Of a stretch of DNA of 64,000 nt, positions 1 through 7,156 are shown piece by piece (positions within the stretch are counted from its first letter, which is position 1; the number at the start of each line of letters is the position of its first letter). The translations under genes and the position numbers were made by a program. A model generated the notes under the pieces. That model was given only the letters and a program-made list of their open reading frames with translations. It searched no databases and was not told the DNA's origin. Source of the stretch: Anaerococcus vaginalis (GTDB lineage Bacteria; Bacillota; Clostridia; Tissierellales; Peptoniphilaceae); the NCBI GenBank assembly GCA_018363915.1, contig JAGZMY010000005.1, forward strand, positions 62,001-126,000, given 5' to 3'.

Positions 1-1170
1 TAGTGAAAAAGGCAATTTTTTATAAATACGTGACAATAAATTATCATAATATTCATAATAACCACCAAACAATTCATCTGCTCCTTCTCCTGAATATACT
101 ACTTTTACGTGTTCACTTGCTAATTTTGATAGAAAATAAAGAGGCACAGAAGATAAATTTGCATGTGGCTCATCAGAAAAATACTGAACTTTATTAATGC
201 CATCAAAAAATTCTTCTTTTGAAATTATTTTTGAAAAATTTTCAATATTTAATATATCAGATAATTTTTTAGCTAAATTTGTTTCATTAAAATCCGGATT
301 GGATAATCCTTTCGTATCAAATCCAACGCTGAAAGTTTTATTTGGAACTGTTGAAGCCACGATATAACTTGAATCAACACCACCTGAAAGAAAACTACCA
401 ATTTCAAATTCTCCTGTTTTATGAGCAGCTACCGATTCTTGAACAGCATCATCAATTCTTTTTATTACTTCTGATTCACTTTCATCAACATAATCAAATT
501 CTGGTTTAAAAAATCTATTTATTTCTAAATTTCCATTTTCATAAATAAAATAATGACCTGCTTTTAACTTTTTTACATTTTTGAAAAATGTTTCTTCAAG
601 TGGATTATACTGAAAAACCAAATAGTTTTTTAGAGCTTTTTCATTAAGTTGCTTTTTAAAATCTGGAAAAGGTAGGAAAGCTTTTATTTCAGAAGAGAAG
701 AGAAGTGTTGAATTCTCAGAGTAATCACAATAATAATAAGGTTTGATTCCAAAGTGATCCCTTGCACCTATTATTTTATTATCTCTCTTATCATAAATTG
801 TAAAGGCAAACATTCCTCTTAGTTTTGAAAGAATACCTTCTATTCCATATTCTTGATAACCAATTAAAATTACTTCAGTGTCTGTTAAGGTTTTAAATTT
901 ATAGCCCTTTTCAATTAAATCTTTTCTTAAATCAAGATAATTATATATTTCGCCATTAAAAACAATGACAATATCATCACTTGCATTTGAGATTGGCTGT
1001 TCCCCACCTTTTACATCAACAAAGCTAAGTCTCCTAAAACCTATATTTACATTTTCATCCAAAAAATATCCAGCACTATCTGGACCTCTATGCTCAATTT
1101 TTTGGCTCATATTTTCTATAACTGATTTATCATATTTTTTGTTAGAATAAAACCCAACAAATCCACACAT
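1..1170 (-). CDS. asnB: Asparagine synthetase (glutamine-hydrolysing), 3' end outside window
   Basis: Class II glutamine amidotransferase and ATP-dependent synthetase that converts aspartate plus glutamine to asparagine. The reading frame starts MCGFVGFYSN, so the catalytic Cys2 is exposed after Met removal, and the N-terminal domain shows HRGPDSAGY, RLSF, FNGEIYNY and RGMFAF. The synthetase domain carries the PP-loop SFLSGGVDSSY and later the GEGADELFGGY motif. The frame is open through base 1, giving 390 codons without a stop; the family usually runs 500-620 residues, so the C-terminus is missing. The start ATG at 1170 has a GAGGAG ribosome-binding site. A consensus-like promoter lies 50-75 bases upstream with an inverted repeat across its -10 box. 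The family assignment is secure; asnB versus a close paralogue is less so. Confidence 0.93.
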   Translation of the reverse strand, partial: MCGFVGFYSNKKYDKSVIENMSQKIEHRGPDSAGYFLDENVNIGFRRLSFVDVKGGEQPISNASDDIVIVFNGEIYNYLDLRKDLIEKGYKFKTLTDTEVILIGYQEYGIEGILSKLRGMFAFTIYDKRDNKIIGARDHFGIKPYYYCDYSENSTLLFSSEIKAFLPFPDFKKQLNEKALKNYLVFQYNPLEETFFKNVKKLKAGHYFIYENGNLEINRFFKPEFDYVDESESEVIKRIDDAVQESVAAHKTGEFEIGSFLSGGVDSSYIVASTVPNKTFSVGFDTKGLSNPDFNETNLAKKLSDILNIENFSKIISKEEFFDGINKVQYFSDEPHANLSSVPLYFLSKLASEHVKVVYSGEGADELFGGYYEYYDNLLSRIYKKLPFSL

Positions 1171-1190
1171 ACTCTACTCCTCTCTGCAAT

Positions 1191-1227
1191 CTGTATATTT
1201 ACATTAACTATGTCTTAAAATATACAG
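1191..1227. promoter_or_regulatory. Inverted repeat overlapping the asnB promoter (candidate operator)
   Basis: CTGTATATTT at 1191-1200 and its exact complement AAATATACAG at 1218-1227 form a 10-bp inverted repeat with a 17-base spacer. The distal arm covers the asnB -10 box and the proximal arm falls in the 5' leader, which suits a repressor operator better than a terminator because no T-run follows. No regulator gene is adjacent. Confidence 0.4.
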
Positions 1228-1247
1228 CAAATTAATTATGTTGTCAA
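1219..1247 (-). promoter_or_regulatory. Promoter of asnB
   Basis: Read on the minus strand, TTGACA (1247-1242) and TATATT (1224-1219) are separated by 17 bases. The start codon of asnB at 1170 lies about 40 bases past the expected transcription start. This is seen in the sequence; activity is inferred. Confidence 0.65.
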
Positions 1248-1377
1248 TTAGTCAAATTTTTAAAATATACTTAATTAGTCTATATTTTCCAATAATAATC
1301 AAAAAATAATTTAAATTAGTTTAAGCGATCTAATTAAAATTCAAATCAAATATAAAATTTTTTTGCTAATATATAAA

Positions 1378-1401
1378 AATAATCGAGTCTCCCCGATTAT
1401 T
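1378..1401 (-). terminator. Rho-independent terminator of brnQ
   Basis: AATAATCG (1378-1385) and CGATTATT (1394-1401) form an 8-bp stem two bases past the brnQ stop codon, followed on the minus strand by a TTTTTATAT tract. Confidence 0.75.
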
Positions 1402-1403
1402 TT

Positions 1404-2747
1404 CTAATATCTTTCTTTAATTTTTTCATTCTCTTTAAATGTGTACAAGAATTTAAAAACTACTGTTGTTATAACTAAAACAAATAGGCTTGGCAATAGC
1501 CATGAAAGTCCTTCTTTATATAATGGTAAAGATTCAACTAAATTTGTGACAAACCACAATTTTATTCCAAATGAATTATTTAATACTTCTACTAATGGTA
1601 TTAAAACTGATAAGCTTGCTGTAAATAGATAAGATTCTTTTGAATAATTTATAAAATCATGGCTTATTCCCATTAGTATTAAGACTAAGGCTACTGGATA
1701 TATTATTGTTAATAGTGGAACTGAAAATTCTAATAATTTATTTAATCCAAAATTTGCCATCAAAAATGAAAATAAAGTCCAAACTAAAACCCATTTTCTA
1801 TATGATAATTTTTGGTTAAATAATGATTCAAAATATTCTCCACCACTTGTTATAAGTCCTATACAAGTTGTAAGACATGCAAGTGTAAATATTGCTGCAA
1901 GTAAAACTATTCCAAAATTTCCAAAAACATTTTTTACTGCATATGTTAATATTACAGCGCCATTTTCTGCTCCAACAAGTTTTGATGAGCCTATCATTCC
2001 TACACTTGCAAGCATAGCATATACTAAAAATAAAACACTTCCTGCTACAAGTCCTGCTTTTATTGTATAATTTGTAACTTCATTTTTATCTTTTACTCCA
2101 AATCTTTTTATGGATTGAGCTATTACAAAACCAAAATTTAATGCAGCGACAGCATCCATAGTATTATATCCTTCCAAAAATCCCTTTACTAATGGAGCAT
2201 TTTTATATTCTCCAACAGGAGCTGCTATATTTTTATCCATTGTTATCACTTTTAAAAACATAAAAACTATCATTATTAAAAGTGCAGGTGTTAAATATTT
2301 TCCAACTCTTTTGACAAGTTTATTTGGTTTTAAACATACAAATAAAGCAACACTAAAAAATACTAAAGTATATAAAAATCTTGCAAGATTTATATTAAAT
2401 CCTTGAGGTATATACGGAGCTATTGCCATTTCAAAAGGAACAGATCCCGCTCTTGGTATCCCAAGTCCAGGTCCTATTGATAAATATATTGCCGTAGTAA
2501 AAACTACAGAAAATAAAGGAGAAACTCTGTTGGATAAATTTGTTAATCCTTCAGTTTTTCCTACTACTATAGCTCCCATTACAGGAAATATTACAGCAGT
2601 AACGCAAAATGCTAACAAAGAAATAAATGTAAAAGATCCTGCTTGATTTCCTAAAAGTGGAGGGAAAATTAAATTTCCAGCTCCAAAAAACAAACCGAAT
2701 AGCATTACACTAACTTGTAAAAATTGACTTGTTGATAATTTTTTCAT
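1404..2747 (-). CDS. brnQ: Branched-chain amino acid:cation symporter BrnQ
   Basis: A membrane carrier importing leucine, isoleucine and valine with Na+ or H+ (LIVCS family). The 447-residue protein begins MKKLSTSQFLQVSVMLFGLF and carries the family signature GAGNLIFPPLLG near residue 25, followed by about twelve hydrophobic segments; its length is normal for the family. I start at the ATG at 2747 because GGAGG lies 5 bases upstream. A longer in-frame TTG at 2759 would put that ribosome-binding site inside the gene. It is a single-gene unit with its own promoter, T-box leader and terminator. The T-box indicates control by uncharged tRNA, most likely one carrying a branched-chain amino acid, which fits the transporter role. 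Confidence 0.93.
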   Translation of the reverse strand: MKKLSTSQFLQVSVMLFGLFFGAGNLIFPPLLGNQAGSFTFISLLAFCVTAVIFPVMGAIVVGKTEGLTNLSNRVSPLFSVVFTTAIYLSIGPGLGIPRAGSVPFEMAIAPYIPQGFNINLARFLYTLVFFSVALFVCLKPNKLVKRVGKYLTPALLIMIVFMFLKVITMDKNIAAPVGEYKNAPLVKGFLEGYNTMDAVAALNFGFVIAQSIKRFGVKDKNEVTNYTIKAGLVAGSVLFLVYAMLASVGMIGSSKLVGAENGAVILTYAVKNVFGNFGIVLLAAIFTLACLTTCIGLITSGGEYFESLFNQKLSYRKWVLVWTLFSFLMANFGLNKLLEFSVPLLTIIYPVALVLILMGISHDFINYSKESYLFTASLSVLIPLVEVLNNSFGIKLWFVTNLVESLPLYKEGLSWLLPSLFVLVITTVVFKFLYTFKENEKIKERY

Positions 2748-2784
2748 TCTATCCTCCAAAAAATTTATTACAATATTTATTCAT

Positions 2785-3025
2785 TAAAAAAGTCCCTTGT
2801 CTAAAAATTAGACAAAGGACGAAAATTCCGCGTTACCACCTTTATTCTTATATAAAAATAAGCTCTTCAAGCATCAAACAATGCCGGGTTTTGATAACGC
2901 CAACCATGGCGACATATCTTACTATAATTCAGATATGCAAAAGAAAAATGATTTTCGAACTTATTTCAAAGGATGGATCTCACCAAACTCCAACTCTCTG
3001 TGCTTTTTAATAAGCCTACTCTTTT
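2785..3025 (-). promoter_or_regulatory. T-box leader controlling brnQ
   Basis: On the minus strand this leader contains an AGAGTAGGC-type start, the stem I signature GAGAGTTGGAGTTTGGTGAG, a conserved T-box sequence AAGGTGGTAACGCGGAATT (2841-2823) and a strong terminator (GTCCTTTGTCT / AGACAAGGGAC, 2792-2820) followed by TTTTTTAATG. T-boxes bind a specific tRNA: when it is uncharged, pairing of its CCA end with the UGGY-type bulge favours antitermination. A candidate specifier codon is ATC (2952-2950, isoleucine), flanked by GAAA and A. The overall class is secure; the codon is inferred from position without a folded stem I. Confidence 0.9.
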
Positions 3026-3062
3026 TTTCATAAATTTTTATAAATAAATTATTGTTATGGTT

Positions 3063-3091
3063 ATTATAAGATCTGTTTTTAATATTGTCAA
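3063..3091 (-). promoter_or_regulatory. Promoter of the T-box/brnQ transcript
   Basis: On the minus strand there is a perfect TTGACA (3091-3086), exactly 17 bases, then a perfect TATAAT (3068-3063), placing transcription start about 30 bases before the T-box stem I. Confidence 0.8.
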
Positions 3092-3144
3092 ATATTTTTT
3101 TATAAATTATCATTTTTTAGGATAAAAATTATTTTATTGATCCC

Positions 3145-3605
3145 TCAAACAATACTTTTCACATAAATTTGGCAAGGATTTTCTTTTGACCAAATTTCTT
3201 CAATTACTTCAAATTTTCTAAATCCCAAAGCTTGATAAAATTTATTTGTTTTATCATATCCATCGTCTATTCCTTCTTTTAAAGTTTTTACTTGAACAAA
3301 TTCATAATTATATTTTTTTAAAATTTCAATGGATTTTCAAATAAATTTATTCCTATATGATTTCCGTGATATTTTTTCAAAACTCCCATTACAAATATTT
3401 CAATAGTATAATCCGAAGTTTTTTTATAAACGATAAAACCAAAATTTTTTCCATTTTCACTTGCTTTGAAAAAAATATATTCTTTAGATTTTTCTATATA
3501 ATTTTTTACAGCCTCCTCATCTTCAAACCATAAATTTAAATCATTTAGTATGTAGGATGAAATATTTTCTTTTTCTAATTTATTTTCAACTAAACTAACT
3601 TTCAT
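3145..3605 (-). pseudogene. GNAT-family N-acetyltransferase, frameshifted
   Basis: The first frame starts at 3605 with AGGAGG upstream and encodes about 90 residues of a GNAT domain: FFKASENGKNFGFIVYKK, then VMGVLKKYHGNHIGINLFE. It then hits a stop at 3318. From about 3337 downward a second frame continues without interruption: SIEILKKYNYEFVQVKT, then DKTNKFYQALGFRKFEVIEE, then NPCQIYVKSIV, stopping at 3145. This is the normal C-terminal half of the same fold (the YALGF region). Adding one A to the AAAA run (complement of 3334-3337) restores a single protein of about 153 residues. GNAT enzymes transfer acetyl groups from acetyl-CoA to amines; the substrate here is unknown. Either a real one-base deletion or a homopolymer sequencing error would explain it. 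Confidence 0.8.
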
Positions 3606-3687
3606 AAGTTCCTCCTAATCAATTATATATTATTTTAAATTTATTTAACATAGAAAATCTGTTAAAATTAGTAAGAAAGGATGTCTT

Positions 3688-5235
3688 ATGTATATAATTA
3701 GAAATATTAAAATTCCATACGATTTGGATAATGATGAAAATTTAAAAAAGGCTATTGAAGAAAAAATTAATAGAAAAATTGATTCTTTTAAAATTTATAA
3801 AAAGTCAATCGATGCAAGGCGTGGTATTTTTTATGTTTATCAAGTTTTGATTGATTGTGAAATTGATAAAAAAACTAGAAAAAAATTAAAAAATGATATT
3901 GATGATTTTGTTGAAGAGGATTTAGTTTTAGAAAATAAAAATAAAATAAATTCTGCTATTGTTGTTGGATCTGGTCCCAGTGGACTTTTTTGTGCCTATG
4001 CTCTTTGTAAAAATGGTGTTAAAGTTACTATTATTGAAAGAGGAGAAAAAATTGAAGATAGGGTAAAAACTATCGATAATTTTATTAAAAATTTAAAATT
4101 AAATCCCGAATCAAATATTCAATTTGGCGAAGGTGGTGCTGGTACTTTTTCTGATGGAAAACTAACTTCTAGGTCAAAGGATAAAAGATCTAGGGAAATT
4201 TTTAGAATTTTGGTTGAAAATGGTGCTCCCGAAGATATTTTATACACTCAAATGCCCCACGTTGGAACAGATCTTTTAAGAAAAGTTATCATAAATATTA
4301 GGAAAAAAATAATTGAAATGGGCGGAAATTTTCATTTTAATGAAGTTTTTACAGATTTAAATATTGAAAATGGTAAAATAAAATCTCTTATTACAAATAA
4401 AAATGAATACCAAGCCGACGAATATGTTCTTGCCTTGGGCAATTCTTCTCGCGATACATTTATAATGTTAGATAAATATATTGATATTAGCCAGAAAAAT
4501 TTTGCAGTTGGATTTAGGATTGAACACTTGCAAAAAGATATTAATTTTAGCCAATATAAAATCATTGATGATAGGCTTCCACAGGCTTCCTACGCCCTTA
4601 AATATTTTGATAAAAAGAAAAATATTTCTGTATATACTTTTTGTATGTGCCCAGGTGGCTATGTCGTTCCTGCATCAAGTGAAGAAAATCGTCTTTGTGT
4701 AAATGGAATGAGCTATCATGACAGGGGAAATTACAATTCAAATTCTGCTGTTGTTTGTGCTATTGGACCAGAAATTTTGGGAGATGATAATCTTAGTGGT
4801 ATTAAATTTCAAAGAGAAATAGAAGAAAAAGCTTATATGCTTGGCGGAGGAAATTTTACCGCTCCTGTGCAAAAAGTTTGTGATTATATTAATGGAGTAG
4901 TTTCAAAAGATTTGGGAAAAATTAAGCCAACATACAAACCATCTTATAAGTTTGCTGATTTAAATAAAATTTATCCAGAAAAAATAAATGAGGCTATAAA
5001 ACTTGCCCTAATTGATTTTTCGAAAAAAATTGATGCTTTTTCAAATGACGACGCAATTTTAACAGGCGTTGAAACAAGAACTTCTTGTCCTATTAGAATT
5101 GAAAGAAATAAAAATTATTCAACTTTAAAATTTAAAAATTTAAGACCAATTGGAGAAGGTGCTGGGTATGCTGGTGGAATAATTTCATCAGCTCTTGATG
5201 GTTTAAAATGTGCAATAGAAATATTAGAAAATTAA
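3688..5235 (+). CDS. FAD-dependent oxidoreductase-like protein (COG2509 family)
   Basis: A 515-residue soluble protein. The N-terminal 85 residues form a basic alpha/beta domain (MYIIRNIKIPYDLDN; DARRGIFYVYQVLIDCEI) typical of the COG2509 family. An FAD-binding Rossmann motif follows: AIVVGSGPSGLFCAYAL near residue 93, then IIERGEKIEDR. Family motifs FGEGGAGTFSDGKLTSR, GFRIEHLQ, CMCPGGYVVPASSE and a C-terminal ETRTSCPIRIER with PIGEGAGYAGGI are all intact. Members are annotated as uncharacterised FAD-dependent dehydrogenases; the substrate is not established. The ribosome-binding site is AAAGGATG. The gene stands alone, diverging from the GNAT remnant and ending in a hairpin terminator. Confidence 0.88.
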   Translation: MYIIRNIKIPYDLDNDENLKKAIEEKINRKIDSFKIYKKSIDARRGIFYVYQVLIDCEIDKKTRKKLKNDIDDFVEEDLVLENKNKINSAIVVGSGPSGLFCAYALCKNGVKVTIIERGEKIEDRVKTIDNFIKNLKLNPESNIQFGEGGAGTFSDGKLTSRSKDKRSREIFRILVENGAPEDILYTQMPHVGTDLLRKVIINIRKKIIEMGGNFHFNEVFTDLNIENGKIKSLITNKNEYQADEYVLALGNSSRDTFIMLDKYIDISQKNFAVGFRIEHLQKDINFSQYKIIDDRLPQASYALKYFDKKKNISVYTFCMCPGGYVVPASSEENRLCVNGMSYHDRGNYNSNSAVVCAIGPEILGDDNLSGIKFQREIEEKAYMLGGGNFTAPVQKVCDYINGVVSKDLGKIKPTYKPSYKFADLNKIYPEKINEAIKLALIDFSKKIDAFSNDDAILTGVETRTSCPIRIERNKNYSTLKFKNLRPIGEGAGYAGGIISSALDGLKCAIEILEN

Positions 5236-5259
5236 GATGGTCTTTGCCATCTTTTTTTG
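5234..5259 (+). terminator. Terminator of the FAD-dependent protein gene
   Basis: AAGATGG (5234-5240) and CCATCTT (5247-5253) form a stem overlapping the stop codon, followed by seven T residues. Confidence 0.8.
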
Positions 5260-5285
5260 ACTTCATTGAATTAAATTGTTAATAT
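5257..5285 (+). promoter_or_regulatory. Candidate promoter of the peptide/ABC operon
   Basis: TTGACT (5257-5262), 17 bases, then TAATAT (5280-5285), about 30 bases upstream of the small peptide start at 5314. The -35 box lies in the T-run of the preceding terminator. Good spacing, imperfect boxes. Confidence 0.5.
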
Positions 5286-5313
5286 TAAATTAGTTTAAAG
5301 AAAGGAGAAGAAA

Positions 5314-5417
5314 ATGAACAATAATATTAAAAATAAAGAGGAAATTTGTAACTTGTAAGTGAGGAAAAGCTCCTTGACTTACTACAACAAGGAGGATGCC
5401 GTTTAGGCTTTTTATGA
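5314..5417 (+). pseudogene. Short secreted-peptide candidate gene, interrupted by a -1 frame change
   Basis: A good ribosome-binding site (AAAGGAGAAGAAA) precedes ATG at 5314, encoding MNNNIKNKEEICNL and a TAA at 5356. The -1 frame is open from 5352 to a TGA at 5415 and reads LVSEEKLLDLLQQGGCRLGF, then Leu. That frame has no start of its own, and its TGA overlaps the ATG of the next gene (ATGA at 5414). One missing base near 5353-5356 would unite both parts into a peptide of about 34 residues ending in a Gly-Gly-Cys hydrophobic tail. The acidic helical leader, double glycine and adjacent exporters suggest an exported signalling or bacteriocin-like peptide, but I recognise no family. It may be truly broken or a sequencing error. 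Confidence 0.5.
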
Positions 5418-7156
5418 AAGAATTAAAATATATTTTTAAATCAATGGCTAAGTATGAGCCAAGCATGTATTTATTAATCGTACTTTACTCCATATTTATA
5501 GGCTTAAAACCATTTATATGGATTATTTCACCTGCCTACATATTGAAAAATTATCAAAATGGACTTGATTTTATGTTAGGCTTTTTTATTTTATTATTAG
5601 TCATATCAACGATTATAAGTTTTTTTGAATCTTTTATCATGGGTAATTACCGTATGAAAATGAATAATATCAGATATAAATATATGAATATGGTAACAAA
5701 ATATGCCCTCTACCTTCCCTATGAAGAAAAAATGAAAAAATCTGAATCTGAAAAAATAAATAGTGCAAATAAGGCTGTCGACAGTCCATATCTAGGAGCA
5801 GGTGCTGTAATGATGACTTTGCCAGAATTTTTAGCATCCCTAACTTCTATTGCAGGATTTTTGTGGATTTTTTTAAAAATTGGCGGAATCATTTTATTTT
5901 TGATAATTATTTTGACAATAATTTCAACTTATATTGCAAATAAAATTCCTAGAGAATTTTCTAAATTTTGGAATGACCAAAACGAAAACTACAATAAATT
6001 TACAAAATTAAACAATGAGCTAAGGTCTCCCTTATCAAAACAAGATATACTTATTTTTGATTTTATTAATGTCTTTAAAAGTTTTTACAAAAAGACCAAC
6101 CAAGATAGGATAGCATACCTAGTTAGAACAGATAAAAAAACCTTTAAAATTTATAGCCTTGTAAGACTTATAAATTTTATTAGAGATGCTCTTATTATGT
6201 ATTGGCTTATTACAAATCTTATGAGCGGAAAGCTTGACATTGGCGATTTTTATGTTTATTTTACAGCAATTTTAGCCTTTGTAAATTTTAACAATTTGTT
6301 TATGTGGATTTTTAATGATTTTTTTGATAATCTTACAAGATTTAAACCGTTTTTTAAAATTATAAATCCTTATCAAAAATCTTTTGAAAATAAAGATTTA
6401 CCAAAAAATTTAAAAATCGATCTAGTAAATTTATCATTTAAATATCCAAACTCTGATAAATATGTCCTAAAAAATATAAATTTAACCATAAACAATAATG
6501 AATCAATAGCCTTAGTCGGAGAAAATGGAGCTGGAAAATCTACTCTTGCTCTTATTCTTGCAGGTTTTTATAAATCTTATGATGGGGAAATTTTTATTAA
6601 TGGTAAAAATTTCAAAAAACTAGATTATGATTATAATAGCTTGGTTTCAGCTGTCTTCCAAGATTCTCAAATTCTTCCATTTTCTATTAAAGAAAATATT
6701 TTGTTAAATGATTCTAATAAAAATCTAGAAAAAACTTATGGACTTACTCATTTGAATAAAATTATAGAATCTTATGACAAAAAAGATGATCAAACTCTTC
6801 TTAGAATTTTAGATGATGATGGAGTTGATCTTTCGGGTGGACAAAAGCAAAAATTATATTTGGCAAGAAGTATTGAAAAAAATTCTTCAAAACTTTTAAT
6901 TTTAGATGAACCAACCGCCCAACTTGACGCTCTTGCAGAAAGAGAATTATACACTTTGTACAACGATTTGATTAAAGATAAATCTTCAATTTTTATCTCT
7001 CATCGACTTGCATCAACAAAATTTTGCAACAGGATAGTCTATCTAAAAGATGGAGAAATAAAATCTACTGGAAGTCATGAAGAACTTATGAAAAATGATT
7101 CTGATTATAAAGATTTATACAATCTTCAAGCAAAAAATTATAAGGAGAAAGTATGA
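5414..7156 (+). CDS. ABC transporter half-protein (TMD-NBD), first of a pair
   Basis: A 580-residue exporter half-transporter: MKELKYIFKSMAKYEPSMYL, about six membrane segments over residues 15-300, then an ATP-binding domain. The NBD shows Walker A GENGAGKST, Q-loop FQDSQILPF, signature LSGGQKQK, Walker B LLILDEPTAQLD with catalytic Glu, and the H-loop SHR, so its ATP site motifs look complete. There is no C39 peptidase domain. I start at 5414, where the ATG overlaps the TGA of the upstream peptide frame; the alternative ATG at 5396 sits directly against GGAGG with no spacing. Its end overlaps the next ABC gene by ATGA. The pair probably forms a heterodimer. Export of the upstream peptide is inferred only from linkage. 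Confidence 0.85.
   Translation: MKELKYIFKSMAKYEPSMYLLIVLYSIFIGLKPFIWIISPAYILKNYQNGLDFMLGFFILLLVISTIISFFESFIMGNYRMKMNNIRYKYMNMVTKYALYLPYEEKMKKSESEKINSANKAVDSPYLGAGAVMMTLPEFLASLTSIAGFLWIFLKIGGIILFLIIILTIISTYIANKIPREFSKFWNDQNENYNKFTKLNNELRSPLSKQDILIFDFINVFKSFYKKTNQDRIAYLVRTDKKTFKIYSLVRLINFIRDALIMYWLITNLMSGKLDIGDFYVYFTAILAFVNFNNLFMWIFNDFFDNLTRFKPFFKIINPYQKSFENKDLPKNLKIDLVNLSFKYPNSDKYVLKNINLTINNNESIALVGENGAGKSTLALILAGFYKSYDGEIFINGKNFKKLDYDYNSLVSAVFQDSQILPFSIKENILLNDSNKNLEKTYGLTHLNKIIESYDKKDDQTLLRILDDDGVDLSGGQKQKLYLARSIEKNSSKLLILDEPTAQLDALAERELYTLYNDLIKDKSSIFISHRLASTKFCNRIVYLKDGEIKSTGSHEELMKNDSDYKDLYNLQAKNYKEKV

Noticed and set aside
2729..3010. Plus-strand frame of 93 codons opposite the T-box
   Set aside because: It lies antisense to the T-box leader and terminator, has no ribosome-binding site and no protein-like composition.
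5350..5358. Programmed -1 frameshift as explanation for the split peptide gene
   Set aside because: No slippery heptamer of the X-XXY-YYZ type and no clear downstream pseudoknot; a one-base deletion or sequencing error is simpler.
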